Of a stretch of DNA of 64,000 nucleotides, positions 25,130 through 35,628 are shown piece after piece. The translations under genes were made by a program, and so were the position numbers. Location of the stretch: assembly GCA_032027165.1 (NCBI GenBank), contig JAVSMO010000001.1:610731-674730 (forward strand). Reading direction: 5' to 3'. Every line of letters starts with the position of its first letter. Position 1 is the first letter of the stretch. Under the pieces are notes generated by a model. The model searched no databases. It saw nothing but the letters and a program-made list of their open reading frames with translations, and was not told the origin of the DNA. The stretch is from Denitratisoma sp. Its GTDB lineage: Bacteria; Pseudomonadota; Gammaproteobacteria; Burkholderiales; Rhodocyclaceae.

Positions 25130-26311
25130 ATGATCGTGGAAGGCAAGCTGGAGTTCGAAGTCGCCTGGGATGGCAAGCAGATTACCGGCGCGACGGTGAA
25201 TTCGTCGCGCCCCGTCCTGGCCTGCCGGGTGCTGGAAGGGAAACCGGCTGCCCAGGCCGTGGCCAGCGTGCCGCTTCTCTTCAGCATCTGCGGACGGGCC
25301 CAGACCGTGGCCGCGGCCGCCGCGCTGGAAGCGGCGGCCGGCCGGCCGATGTCCGCCGCGGTCGACCGCCTGCGCGAACTCGTGGTGGCGGCGGAGTGCG
25401 CGCAGGAACATCTCTGGCGTTTCCTCATCGACTTGCCGGTGCTGCTCGGCGAGCCGGCGCGCAGCGCCCGCTTCGTCGTCATGCACCGGCGCTTCGACGA
25501 TCTGCGCCAGCGTGCCGCCTCCGGCACGGCCTGGTGGGCGGAAGCGGGCGACCTGCGCGATCTGCGCGCCTGGCGCGTGCTGGCGGGCGACCTGGCGGAC
25601 TTCCTCGAGAGCGAGCTGCTCGGCATGACGCCGGCGCGCTTCCTGGAAATGGCCGGTGAAGAGGACATCGCCGCCTGGCTCGAGCGTGGCCGGGGGCTGG
25701 CCGCACCGTTGCTGGCGCTCCTGCGCGATGCCGCGCCGGTGCGGAAGGGAAAGGACGAGCCCGCCCTCCTGACGCTGCCTTCCGCGGCGGCGCTGGCCGA
25801 CGGGATCGCCTCGGCGATCGAAGCGTCCGACGGCTTTGCCGCGGCGCCGGTCCTGGGCGGCGCGCCGGCCGAAAGCGGGGCGCTGGCGCGCGAGGCCCGG
25901 GCGCCGGCGGTGGCCGCCATGCTGGCCGGCCGCGGCCGCAGCGCGGGACTGCGGCTGTTCGCGCGCCTGCAGGAACTGGCGCGGCTGGCCGGGCGCATGC
26001 GGGATCTCAGCCATGGCGTCAACGACGCGCCGTGGCTGCGCGTGGCGCAGGCCGGCAGCGGCGCCGGCCTGGCGGCGGTGGAGACGGCGCGCGGCGTATT
26101 GATCCACTGGACCCTGGTGGACGGCGGACAGGTGGCGCGCTACCGCATCGTGGCGCCGACGGAATGGAATTTCCACCCGCAGGGCGCCTTTGTGCGCGGC
26201 CTCGCCGGCATCCCGGCGCGCAACGAGGCCGAGGTGCGGCAGGCGGCGGCGCTGCTGGCGCATGCGCTGGACCCGTGCGTGGCCTACGATCTGAGAGTCA
26301 GGCATGCATGA
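25130..26311 (+). CDS. hupK: Hydrogenase large-subunit-like maturation protein HupK/HoxV
   Basis: 393 aa. Related to [NiFe] large subunits but lacking the four nickel-binding cysteines: the N-terminal CxxC is SICGRAQ (one Cys) and the C-terminal one is DPCVAY (one Cys), with no cleavable tail. HupK/HoxV proteins are thought to act as a scaffold on which the Fe(CN)2CO unit is built before transfer. The segment LIHWTLVDGGQVARYRIVAPTEWNFHPQGAF is clearly large-subunit-like. It overlaps hypA by 8 bp. The start is set at 25130 from promoter position. Confidence 0.85.
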   Translation: MIVEGKLEFEVAWDGKQITGATVNSSRPVLACRVLEGKPAAQAVASVPLLFSICGRAQTVAAAAALEAAAGRPMSAAVDRLRELVVAAECAQEHLWRFLIDLPVLLGEPARSARFVVMHRRFDDLRQRAASGTAWWAEAGDLRDLRAWRVLAGDLADFLESELLGMTPARFLEMAGEEDIAAWLERGRGLAAPLLALLRDAAPVRKGKDEPALLTLPSAAALADGIASAIEASDGFAAAPVLGGAPAESGALAREARAPAVAAMLAGRGRSAGLRLFARLQELARLAGRMRDLSHGVNDAPWLRVAQAGSGAGLAAVETARGVLIHWTLVDGGQVARYRIVAPTEWNFHPQGAFVRGLAGIPARNEAEVRQAAALLAHALDPCVAYDLRVRHA

Positions 26312-26645
26312 GATGAGCCTGGCGGAAGGCGTGCTCGCCATCATCGAGGAGCAGGCGGCGAAGTCCGGCTTCGCGCGCGTGAAGACGGTGTGGCTGGAGA
26401 TCGGCGCGCTGTCCGGCGTCGAGACGGAGGCGATGCGCTTCTGCTTCGACGCGGTGACGCGCGGCAGCGTCGCCGACGGCGCGGCGCTGGAGATCGTCGC
26501 CGTGCCGGGCACCAGCTGGTGCATGCAATGCAGCGCGTCGGTGCCGGTGGCGGAACGCTACGACCCCTGTCCGCGCTGCGGCGGCTACCAGCTGCAGGTG
26601 CAGGGCGGCGCGGAGATGCGCGTCAAGGAATTGGAAGTCGAGTAA
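26304..26645 (+). CDS. hypA: Hydrogenase nickel incorporation protein HypA
   Basis: 113 aa. Nickel chaperone that works with HypB to insert Ni into large-subunit precursors. The N-terminal MHEMSLAEG contains His2, the Ni ligand. A zinc site is formed by Cys73, Cys76, Cys89 and Cys92 (CMQC and CPRC). It overlaps hupK and lies 11 bp before hypB. Confidence 0.96.
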   Translation: MHEMSLAEGVLAIIEEQAAKSGFARVKTVWLEIGALSGVETEAMRFCFDAVTRGSVADGAALEIVAVPGTSWCMQCSASVPVAERYDPCPRCGGYQLQVQGGAEMRVKELEVE

Positions 26646-26656
26646 TCGGAGGAACC

Positions 26657-27532
26657 ATGTGCACAGTCTGCGGCTGCGGCCAGGGCGAAACGAAAATAGA
26701 GGGCGATCACGAACACGAGCATCGCCACGAAGACGGCACGGTGCATAGCCATGCCCACCACCACGACGGCGGGCATGCGCACACGCATCCGCATGCGCCG
26801 GGCGGCCTCAGCTACGCGCCGCGGCATCACCATCACGGCCACGAACATGCCCACGCGCCGGGGCTCACGCCCGGCCGCATGGTGCAGATCGAGCAGGACA
26901 TCCTCGCCAAGAACAACGGCTACGCCAGCGCCAACCGCAAGGAATGGAAGGAACGCGGCCTGTTCGCCATCAACCTCGTTTCCAGCCCCGGCTCGGGCAA
27001 GACCACGCTGCTGGTCGAGTCCATCAAGCGGCTGGCCGGCCGCCATCCGCTGGCGGTGATCGAGGGCGACCAGCAGACCAGCAACGACGCCGAGCGCATC
27101 CGCGCCACCGGCGCCCAGGCCATCCAGGTGAACACCGGCAAGGGCTGCCATCTCGACGCGCACATGGTCGGCCACGCCTTCGAGCGGCTCGACCTGAAGG
27201 AAGGCGGCCTGCTGCTCATCGAGAACGTCGGCAACCTGGTCTGTCCGGCGGAGTTCGACCTCGGCGAGGCGCACAAGGTGGTTATCCTCTCCGTCACCGA
27301 GGGCGAGGACAAGCCGCTCAAGTACCCGAACATGTTCGCGGCGAGCGACCTCATGCTACTGACCAAGACGGACCTGCTGCCGCACCTCTCCTTCGACGTC
27401 GCCAAGTGCGTCGAGTACGCGCGTCGCGTGAACCCGAAGATCGAGGTGCTGCAGGTCTCGGCGAAGAGCGGCGAAGGCATGGACGGCTGGCTCGCCTGGC
27501 TGGAGCAGGGCGTGGCCTCCGCGAAGAACTGA
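26657..27532 (+). CDS. hypB: Hydrogenase nickel incorporation GTPase HypB
   Basis: 291 aa. GTPase that drives nickel insertion. The N terminus MCTVCGCG is the high-affinity nickel motif. Residues about 22-74 contain 20 histidines in a few clusters ([22 protein letters not shown]), a nickel-storage tail. The G domain begins SSPGSGKTT (about 112-120), followed by [13 protein letters not shown], the Zn/Ni interface [12 protein letters not shown] and [16 protein letters not shown] Shine-Dalgarno sequence precedes the ATG; hypF follows 1 bp after the stop. Confidence 0.97.
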   Translation: MCTVCGCGQGETKIEGDHEHEHRHEDGTVHSHAHHHDGGHAHTHPHAPGGLSYAPRHHHHGHEHAHAPGLTPGRMVQIEQDILAKNNGYASANRKEWKERGLFAINLVSSPGSGKTTLLVESIKRLAGRHPLAVIEGDQQTSNDAERIRATGAQAIQVNTGKGCHLDAHMVGHAFERLDLKEGGLLLIENVGNLVCPAEFDLGEAHKVVILSVTEGEDKPLKYPNMFAASDLMLLTKTDLLPHLSFDVAKCVEYARRVNPKIEVLQVSAKSGEGMDGWLAWLEQGVASAKN

Positions 27533-27533
27533 C

Positions 27534-29834
27534 ATGTCCGTCGCCGCCCGCGCCCAATCCACCGTCTGCCGCCGCATCCGCGTGCGCGGACAGGTGCAGG
27601 GCGTCGGCTTCCGGCCCTTCGTCTATCGCCTGGCGCAGGAGTTGAACCTTGCCGGCTGGGTGCGCAACGACGGCGAGGGCGTGGACATCGAGGCGCAGGG
27701 CACCGTGGCGGCGATTGAGGATTTCATCGCGCGGATCGAGGCCGAAGCGCCGCCGTTGGCCAGCGTCACCTCGGTGAAAGCCGAGGACGCCCCGCTAACT
27801 GACGCGCAAGGCTTCGAAATAAAAGTCAGTCGCCACGGCACGGCGAACACCGCAGTGACGCCCGACACTTCCACCTGCCCGGACTGCCTCGCCGAGCTGT
27901 TCGATCCCGCCAGCCGCCGCTGGCGCCACGCCTTCATCAACTGCACGCACTGCGGCCCGCGCTACACCGTGACTCGGCGCCTGCCCTACGACCGCCCGCA
28001 CACCAGCATGGCGGCCTTCGCCATGTGCCCGGCCTGCCGTCGCGAGTACGACGACCCGGCCGACCGCCGCTTCCATGCCCAACCGAACGCCTGCCCCCAA
28101 TGCGGCCCGCGTCTCGCGTTGCGCGACGCGGCGGGCGATCCGATCGCGGCGGCAGACCCGATCGCCGAAACCCTGGCGCGCCTGCAGCACGGCGAGATTA
28201 TTGCCATCAAGGGCCTCGGCGGCTACCACCTCGCCTGCGACGCGACCAATGCTGAAGCGGTGGCGCGCCTGCGCGAACGCAAGAACCGCGAGGAGAAGCC
28301 CTTCGCCGTGATGTTCGCGAATGCCGAATCCGTCACGCCCTACGCCGAGGTGAGCGAGGCCGAGCGCGTGCTGCTCGCGTCGCGCGAGCGGCCGGTGGCG
28401 CTGCTCGAGAAACGTGAAGGCTGCGACGCGGCGCTGCCGGGCGTTGCGCCGGGGCTGGGCGAACTCGGCGTCCTGCTGCCGTGCACGCCGATCCAGTTCC
28501 TGCTTTTCCACGAGGCGGCCGGCCGGCCGGCCGGCACGGAATGGCTCGCCGTTCCGCAGCGACTGACTTTGGTCATGACCAGCGCCAACCCCGGCGGCGA
28601 GCCCATCGTGCGCGACGACGCCGAGGCGCTGGAACGATTGAAAGGCATCGCCGACGCCTACCTCCTGCACGACCGCGAGATCGTCGCGCGGGTGGACGAC
28701 AGCGTCGTGCGCGCAGCCCAGTTCATCCGCCGCGCGCGCGGCTTCACCCCGCAGGCGATCAAACTCGCCAAAGCCGGCCCCTCCGTCCTCGCCACCGGCG
28801 GCTTCCTCAAGAACACGATCTGCCTCACGCGCGGCGACGAGGCCTTTCTCTCGCAGCACATCGGCGATCTCGACAACGCGCCGACCTGCCGCGCGCTGGA
28901 GGAGACGGCGCAGCGCATGATGGACCTGCTGGAGATCGAGCCGGAACTCGTCGCCCACGACCTGCACCCGGACTTCCACAGTACGCGCTTTGCCGCGGAT
29001 TTCGCGCGCAGCCGCGGCCTGAAGGCCGTCGCCGTGCAGCACCATCACGCCCACATCGCAGCGGTGGCGGCTGAACATCGCATCACGGGGCCGCTGCTCG
29101 GCCTGGCGCTTGACGGCGTCGGCATGGGCACCGACAAGGGAAGCTGGGGCGGCGAGCTGCTGCAGGTGGACAACGAGCGCTTCGCCCGCCTCGGTCACCT
29201 GCGCGAACTGGCGCTGCCGGGCGGCGACAAGGCGGCGCGCGAACCCTGGCGCATGGCCGCGGCGGCGCTCTTCGCGCTCGGGCGCGGCAGCGAGATCAGG
29301 GAAAGATTCCCGCAGCAGCGCGCCGCCGGCGCCGTCGCCATGATGCTCGGCGGCAACGCGCACACGCCGCCCACCTCGAGCTGCGGCCGGCTCTTCGATG
29401 CCGCGGCGGGGCTGGCCGGCGTGCGCGAGGTCGCCGCGTTCGAGAGCCAGGCGGCGATGCTCTACGAAAGTCAGGCTGCGCAACACGGCGCGGTGGAGCC
29501 GATGCGCGACGGCTTCGTCCTCGGCGCGGACGGCACGCTCGACCTGCTGCCGCTGCTGGCGCGGCTGGCCGACGAGCGCGACGCCGGCTTCGCTGCCGCG
29601 CTGTTCCACGCCACGCTGGCCGAGGCGCTGGCTGCGTGGGTGCAGCGCGCCGCCCAGGAAAGCGGCATTGCGCGCGTCGCCCTCGGCGGCGGCTGCTTCC
29701 TCAACCGGATACTCAGCGAAGGCGTGCGGCGCCGGCTGGAAGCCAATGGATTCGAAGCGCTGGAAGCGCGGCAGGCGCCGCCCAACGACGGCGGCCTAAG
29801 CCTCGGCCAGGCCTGGGTGGCGATGCAGATGTAG
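27534..29834 (+). CDS. hypF: Carbamoyltransferase HypF
   Basis: 766 aa. Makes thiocarbamate on HypE from carbamoyl phosphate, the source of the CN ligands. Domains: acylphosphatase (about 10-95, VRGQVQGVGFRPFVYRLA), two zinc-finger-like CxxC-x18-CxxC units (CPDC...CTHC and CPAC...CPQC, 110-185), a YrdC-like nucleotide domain (about 200-385) and a Kae1-like carbamoyltransferase domain with HHHAHIAAVAAEH and GGCFLNRILSEG. The TAG stop codon is part of the 68-bp REPIN-like repeat that starts at 29831. Two ACTGACTTT sites lie inside (27822, 28562). Confidence 0.96.
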   Translation: MSVAARAQSTVCRRIRVRGQVQGVGFRPFVYRLAQELNLAGWVRNDGEGVDIEAQGTVAAIEDFIARIEAEAPPLASVTSVKAEDAPLTDAQGFEIKVSRHGTANTAVTPDTSTCPDCLAELFDPASRRWRHAFINCTHCGPRYTVTRRLPYDRPHTSMAAFAMCPACRREYDDPADRRFHAQPNACPQCGPRLALRDAAGDPIAAADPIAETLARLQHGEIIAIKGLGGYHLACDATNAEAVARLRERKNREEKPFAVMFANAESVTPYAEVSEAERVLLASRERPVALLEKREGCDAALPGVAPGLGELGVLLPCTPIQFLLFHEAAGRPAGTEWLAVPQRLTLVMTSANPGGEPIVRDDAEALERLKGIADAYLLHDREIVARVDDSVVRAAQFIRRARGFTPQAIKLAKAGPSVLATGGFLKNTICLTRGDEAFLSQHIGDLDNAPTCRALEETAQRMMDLLEIEPELVAHDLHPDFHSTRFAADFARSRGLKAVAVQHHHAHIAAVAAEHRITGPLLGLALDGVGMGTDKGSWGGELLQVDNERFARLGHLRELALPGGDKAAREPWRMAAAALFALGRGSEIRERFPQQRAAGAVAMMLGGNAHTPPTSSCGRLFDAAAGLAGVREVAAFESQAAMLYESQAAQHGAVEPMRDGFVLGADGTLDLLPLLARLADERDAGFAAALFHATLAEALAAWVQRAAQESGIARVALGGGCFLNRILSEGVRRRLEANGFEALEARQAPPNDGGLSLGQAWVAMQM
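27822..27830 (-). repeat. ACTGACTTT word, site 4 (in hypF)
   Basis: Exact copy opposite to hypF. Read as AAA GTC AGT. Confidence 0.7.
28562..28570 (+). repeat. ACTGACTTT word, site 5 (in hypF)
   Basis: Exact copy, same strand as hypF. Read as ..A CTG ACT TT... Confidence 0.7.
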
Positions 29835-29898
29835 GTCGGCCTTCAGGCCGACAGCAGCGGTTGATTGACGGAAATTGTCGGGCTGAAGCCCGACCTAC
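29831..29898. repeat. REPIN-like 68-bp repeat, copy 1
   Basis: GTAGGTCGG at the left end and CCGACCTAC at the right end are inverted. Inside are two hairpins: GTCGGCCTTCAGGCCGAC and GTCGGGCTGAAGCCCGAC. A second 68-bp copy lies at 63319-63386. The hypF stop codon (29832-29834) is formed by its left end, and hypC begins 11 bp after it. Two REP-like hairpins in inverse orientation is the layout of a REPIN. Confidence 0.8.
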
Positions 29899-29908
29899 GG
29901 AGTGAGAT

Positions 29909-30145
29909 ATGTGCCTCGCAATACCGGTGAAGGTGGTTGAACTGCGCGAAGGCGACCAGGCGATGGTCGACGTCGGCGGCGTGCGCAAGGAGATATCGCT
30001 GGCGCTGGTCGACGGCATCGCCGTCGGAGACTACGTCATCCTGCACGTCGGCTACGCCATCCAGAAGCTCGACCCGGAGGAGGCCGAGAAGACGCTGGCC
30101 CTTTTCGCCGAGCTCGGCGAAAACCTCGGAGCTGCGCCAGCGTGA
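29909..30145 (+). CDS. hypC: Hydrogenase assembly chaperone HypC
   Basis: 78 aa. [12 protein letters not shown] at the start, with Cys2 as the functional residue. HypC pairs with HypD to build Fe(CN)2CO and hands it to large-subunit precursors. Second HypC-family member here besides HybG (14770). It overlaps hypD by 4 bp (GTGA). Its Shine-Dalgarno sequence (GGAGTGAG) lies directly behind the REPIN-like repeat. Confidence 0.95.
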   Translation: MCLAIPVKVVELREGDQAMVDVGGVRKEISLALVDGIAVGDYVILHVGYAIQKLDPEEAEKTLALFAELGENLGAAPA

Positions 30146-31275
30146 AGTACATCAACGAATTCCGCGACGGCAAGACTGCGCGCGTCATCGCGGCGGCCAT
30201 CGCTGCCGAGACGCGCGCCGACCGCAGCTACCACATCATGGAGTTCTGCGGCGGCCACACGCACGCCATCTCGCGCTACGGCCTCTCCGACCTGCTGCCG
30301 GACAACATCCGCCTCATCCACGGCCCCGGCTGCCCGGTCTGCGTGCTGCCCATCGGCCGCATCGACAACGCCATCGATCTCGCGCTCAACCGCGGCGTCA
30401 TCCTCGCCACCTACGGCGATTGCCTGCGCGTGCCGGCCTCCGGCGGGCTCTCGCTGCTGAAGGCCAAAGCGCGCGGCGCAGACGTGCGCATGGTGTATTC
30501 CAGCGCCGACGCGCTGAAGCTGGCGCAGGACCACCCGGAGCGCGAAGTGGTGTTCTTCGCCATCGGCTTCGAGACCACCACGCCGCCGACGGCGGTGGCC
30601 ATCGTGCAGGCGGAAAAGCTCGGCCTGAAGAATTTCACCGTGTTCTGCAACCACGTGCTGACGCCCTCGGCCATCGCCAACATCCTCGAGTCGCCGGAAG
30701 TCAGGCTGCACGGCACGGTGCCGCTCGACGCCTTCATCGGCCCGGCCCACGTGTCGACGGTGATCGGCAGCCAGCCCTACGAGCATTTCGCCGAGGAATA
30801 CGAGAAGCCGGTGGTGATCGCCGGCTTCGAGCCGCTCGACGTCATGCAGGCCATCCTCATGCTGGTGCGGCAATTGAACGAGGGGCGCGCCGAGGTGGAG
30901 AACGAGTTCTCCCGCGCCGTCACGCGCGAGGGCAACGTCAAGGCGCAGAACCTGGTGGCCGAGGTGTTCGAGCTGAGAAAGAGCTTCGAATGGCGCGGCC
31001 TCAACGAAGTGCCCTACAGCGCGCTGCGCATCAAGGCGAAGTACGCGGCCTGGGACGCCGAGCGCCGCTTCGGCATCGAATACAAGTCGGTGGCCGACAA
31101 CAAGGCCTGCGAGTGCGGCGCGATCCTGCGCGGCCTCAAGCGTCCGCAGGACTGCAAGTTGTTCGGCACGGTGTGCACGCCGGAGAACCCGATGGGCTCC
31201 TGCATGGTGAGCTCCGAAGGCGCCTGCGCGGCGCACTACACCTACGGCCGCTACAAGGACGCGGTGACCTCATGA
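30142..31275 (+). CDS. hypD: Hydrogenase maturation Fe-S protein HypD
   Basis: 377 aa. The scaffold where CN and CO ligands are added to iron. Conserved motifs: CGGHTHAI (near 36), [10 protein letters not shown] (near 64), [10 protein letters not shown], and the C-terminal [4Fe-4S] ligands [20 protein letters not shown] and [10 protein letters not shown]. The start is GTG at 30142, overlapping the hypC stop. The stop overlaps the ATG of hypE. Confidence 0.96.
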   Translation: MKYINEFRDGKTARVIAAAIAAETRADRSYHIMEFCGGHTHAISRYGLSDLLPDNIRLIHGPGCPVCVLPIGRIDNAIDLALNRGVILATYGDCLRVPASGGLSLLKAKARGADVRMVYSSADALKLAQDHPEREVVFFAIGFETTTPPTAVAIVQAEKLGLKNFTVFCNHVLTPSAIANILESPEVRLHGTVPLDAFIGPAHVSTVIGSQPYEHFAEEYEKPVVIAGFEPLDVMQAILMLVRQLNEGRAEVENEFSRAVTREGNVKAQNLVAEVFELRKSFEWRGLNEVPYSALRIKAKYAAWDAERRFGIEYKSVADNKACECGAILRGLKRPQDCKLFGTVCTPENPMGSCMVSSEGACAAHYTYGRYKDAVTS

Positions 31276-32321
31276 ACAACGTCAGAAAAGGCTACATCCG
31301 TCCCGTCGATTTCAAGCACGGCCGCGTGGACATGACCCACGGCAGCGGCGGACGGGCGATGGCGCAACTGATCGAGGAGCTGTTCCTCGCCGCCTTCGAC
31401 AACGACTGGCTGCGCGCGGCCAACGACCAGGCCTGCTTTGCGGTGCAAAGCGGGCGCATGGTGATGGCGACGGATTCGCACGTCGTCTCGCCGCTGTTCT
31501 TCCCCGGCGGCGACATCGGCTGCCTGTCGGTGCACGGCACGGTGAATGACGTCGCCATGTCCGGCGCGAAGCCCCTGTATCTGTCAGCCAGCTTCATCCT
31601 CGAGGAGGGCTTCCCGCTGGCGGACCTGAAGCGCATCGTCGAATCGATGGCGCACGCGGCGTGCGAAGCCGGCGTGCCCATCGTGACGGGCGACACGAAA
31701 GTGGTGGAGCAGGGCAAGGGCGACGGCGTCTTCATCACCACCACCGGCGTCGGCGTGGTGCCGGAGGGCGTGAACATCTCCGGCGACCGGGCGCGGCCGG
31801 GCGACGCCATCCTCGTCTCCGGCACCCTGGGTGACCACGGCGTGGCGATCATGTCGAGCCGCGAGAGCCTCGGCTTCGAGACCAGCATCGAATCGGATAC
31901 GGCTGCCCTGCACGACCTCGTCGCGCGCATGGTCGAGGCGGTGCCGGACATCCATGCCATGCGCGATCCGACGCGCGGCGGCCTCGCCACCACGCTCAAC
32001 GAGATCGCCCGCCAGTCCGGCGTCGGCATGATGCTGCGCGAGGAAGCCATCCCGGTGCGGCAGGAGGTCGAGGCCGCCTGCGAATTCCTCGGCCTCGATC
32101 CGCTCTACGTCGCCAACGAGGGCAAGCTGATCTGCATCTGCGCGCCGGAGCATGCCGATACATTGCTCGCGACGATGCGCGCCCACCCCCTTGGCGCGGA
32201 AGCGGCGATCATCGGCTCGGTGCACGAAGACCCGCACCATTTCGTGCAGATGGAGACCGGCTTCGGCGGCAAGCGCATCGTCGACTGGCTGACCGGCGAA
32301 CAGCTGCCGAGGATCTGTTGA
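31272..32321 (+). CDS. hypE: Hydrogenase maturation protein HypE
   Basis: 349 aa. Uses ATP to dehydrate the thiocarbamate made by HypF to thiocyanate and donates CN to HypCD. It is a PurM-like fold: MTHGSGGRAM, DSHVVSPLFFPGGDIG, GTVNDVAMSGA and MRDPTRGGLATTLNEIA. It ends in PRIC, the C-terminal cysteine that is carbamoylated. The stop codon overlaps the ATG of hypX by one base. Confidence 0.97.
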   Translation: MNNVRKGYIRPVDFKHGRVDMTHGSGGRAMAQLIEELFLAAFDNDWLRAANDQACFAVQSGRMVMATDSHVVSPLFFPGGDIGCLSVHGTVNDVAMSGAKPLYLSASFILEEGFPLADLKRIVESMAHAACEAGVPIVTGDTKVVEQGKGDGVFITTTGVGVVPEGVNISGDRARPGDAILVSGTLGDHGVAIMSSRESLGFETSIESDTAALHDLVARMVEAVPDIHAMRDPTRGGLATTLNEIARQSGVGMMLREEAIPVRQEVEAACEFLGLDPLYVANEGKLICICAPEHADTLLATMRAHPLGAEAAIIGSVHEDPHHFVQMETGFGGKRIVDWLTGEQLPRIC

Positions 32322-34057
32322 TGAAAATCCTCTTCCTCGCCCACAGCTTCAACAGCCTCGCCCAGCGCCTGTACGTCGAGCTGACGCAGCGCGGCCACGA
32401 GGTTTCCATCGAGTTCGACATCAACGACAACGTCGCCGTCGAGGCGGTGGCGCTGTTCCAGCCGGACCTCGTCATCGCCCCCTTCCTCAAGCGGGCGATT
32501 CCCGAGGCGGTGTGGCGCGAGCGGGTTTGCCTGGTGGTGCATCCGGGCATTGTCGGCGACCGCGGCCCCTCGGCGCTGGACTGGGCGATCATGAACAATG
32601 AAACGGAGTGGGGCGTCACCGTGCTGCAGGCCAACGCCGTGATGGACGGCGGCGACATCTGGGCGACGCGCACCTTCCCCATGCGCGCGGCGCGCAAGAG
32701 CAGCCTCTACCGCAACGAGGTGACCGAAGCCTCCACCGCCGCCGTGCTGGAGGCGGTGGAGAAGTTCGAACAAGGCAACTTCAAGCCGGTGCCGCTCGAC
32801 TATGCGAACCCTGAAGTGCGGGGCACCGAGCGCCCGCTCATGAAGCAGGACAACCGCCGTGTCGACTGGACGCGCGACGACACGGCGACGGTGCTGAGGA
32901 AACTGCGCGCCGCGGACAGCTTCCCCGGCCTCGCTGACCGCATCAATGGCGTCGACTGCTGGCTGTTCAATGGCCACGCCGAGGGCACGCTGCGCGGCGC
33001 CCAGCCCGGCGCGATCATCGCGCAGCGCCAGGGCGCGCTGTGCCGCGCCACGGTCGACGGCGCGGTATGGCTCACCCACGCCAAACGCAAGTCCGACCAG
33101 CCCACCTTCAAGCTGCCGGCGGTACTTGCTTTACCCGAAGCGGCCGGCGTGCCCGAGTCCGCGCTGCCCGTGCTTCCCTCACGCGATCCCTCCACCTGGC
33201 AGGACATTGCCTACGAAGAGGAAGCCGGCGTCGGCTTCCTGCACTTCGATTTCTACAACGGCGCCATGTCGACGGCGGACTGCCTGCGCCTGCGCGACGC
33301 CTTCCTCGAAGCCACGCAGGGCGACACGAAAGTCATCGTGCTCATGGGCGGGCCGGACTTCTGGTCGAACGGCATCCATCTCAACACCATCGAGGCGGCG
33401 GAGAGCCCGGCCGACGAATCCTGGGCCAACATCAACGCCATGGACGACCTCTGCCGCGCCATCCTCGACTGCGGCAGCCACTACGTCGTCGCCGCGATGC
33501 AGGGCAACGCCGGCGCCGGCGGCGTCTTCCTGGCGCTGACTTCCGACCGCGTCGTCGCGCGCGAGGGCGCCATCCTCAACCCGCACTACAAGGGCATGGG
33601 CAATCTCTACGGTTCGGAGTACTGGACCTACCTCCTGCCGCGCCGCGTCGGCTGGGAGCGGGCACATGCCATCACGCAGCACCGCCTGCCCATCGGCGCG
33701 AAGCAGGCCGTGGCGCAGGGCCTCATCGACGCCTGCTTCGGTACAGACGTGCCGGCCTTCGCCGCGCAGGTGCGGCGGCAGGCCATCGAACTCGCGGCGC
33801 GGCCCGACCTGGCGCAACTCATCGAAGCCAAGCGCGCCGCCCGCGCCCGCGACGAGGCGGTGAAGCCGCTCGAAGCGCACCGCGCCGAAGAGCTTGCGCG
33901 CATGAAGCTCAACTTCTACGGCTTCGACCCGAGTTACCACGTCGCGCGCTACCACTTCGTGCATCGCGTGCCGCACGCGTGGACGCCGCTGCACCTGGCG
34001 CGGCACCGGCAGAACATGTGGCAGAAACAGGCGGTATTGAAAACGAGGGCGGCATAG
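32321..34057 (+). CDS. hypX: HypX/HoxX, CO-ligand synthesis protein
   Basis: 578 aa. In aerobic H2 oxidisers HypX makes the CO ligand of the active site from formyl-tetrahydrofolate through formyl-CoA, which allows maturation in air. The N-terminal half is formyltransferase-like (VVHPGIVGDRGPSALDWAI, VTVLQANAVMDGGDIWATR). The C-terminal half is enoyl-CoA hydratase/isomerase-like (FWSNGIHLNTIEAAESP, GNAGAGGVFLAL, NPHYKGMGNLYGSEYWTY). Presence of hypX says that this host can mature hydrogenase under oxic conditions. The ATG at 32321 is preferred to a TTG one codon upstream. Confidence 0.94.
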   Translation: MKILFLAHSFNSLAQRLYVELTQRGHEVSIEFDINDNVAVEAVALFQPDLVIAPFLKRAIPEAVWRERVCLVVHPGIVGDRGPSALDWAIMNNETEWGVTVLQANAVMDGGDIWATRTFPMRAARKSSLYRNEVTEASTAAVLEAVEKFEQGNFKPVPLDYANPEVRGTERPLMKQDNRRVDWTRDDTATVLRKLRAADSFPGLADRINGVDCWLFNGHAEGTLRGAQPGAIIAQRQGALCRATVDGAVWLTHAKRKSDQPTFKLPAVLALPEAAGVPESALPVLPSRDPSTWQDIAYEEEAGVGFLHFDFYNGAMSTADCLRLRDAFLEATQGDTKVIVLMGGPDFWSNGIHLNTIEAAESPADESWANINAMDDLCRAILDCGSHYVVAAMQGNAGAGGVFLALTSDRVVAREGAILNPHYKGMGNLYGSEYWTYLLPRRVGWERAHAITQHRLPIGAKQAVAQGLIDACFGTDVPAFAAQVRRQAIELAARPDLAQLIEAKRAARARDEAVKPLEAHRAEELARMKLNFYGFDPSYHVARYHFVHRVPHAWTPLHLARHRQNMWQKQAVLKTRAA

Positions 34058-34068
34058 AGGCATCGATA

Positions 34069-34128
34069 ACCCCCTTTGAAAAAGGGGGTGGCCCGAAGGG
34101 CCGGGGGATTTTGCGGCCAGCAGGCCGC
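34069..34128. repeat. Three tandem hairpins between hypX and hoxA
   Basis: Three adjacent inverted repeats: ACCCCCTTT-GAA-AAAGGGGGT (34069-34089), GGCCC-GAA-GGGCC (34090-34102) and GCGGCC-AGCA-GGCCGC (34113-34128). CTCCCACA follows the last hairpin, which makes the right part resemble pseudomonad-type REP sequences. No T-run follows. It may end or attenuate hyp transcription before hoxA, or be a mobile REP-like element. Confidence 0.65.
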
Positions 34129-34156
34129 TCCCACACAGGCAGTCAAGGAGAAGACG

Positions 34157-35611
<1,455 letters not shown>

Positions 35612-35628
35612 CGCTAACGATCCTCCCG

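Noticed and set aside
25130..26311. HupK as a fourth functional hydrogenase large subunit
   Set aside because: Only one cysteine of each nickel-binding CxxC is left and there is no cleavable tail, as in HupK/HoxV maturation proteins.
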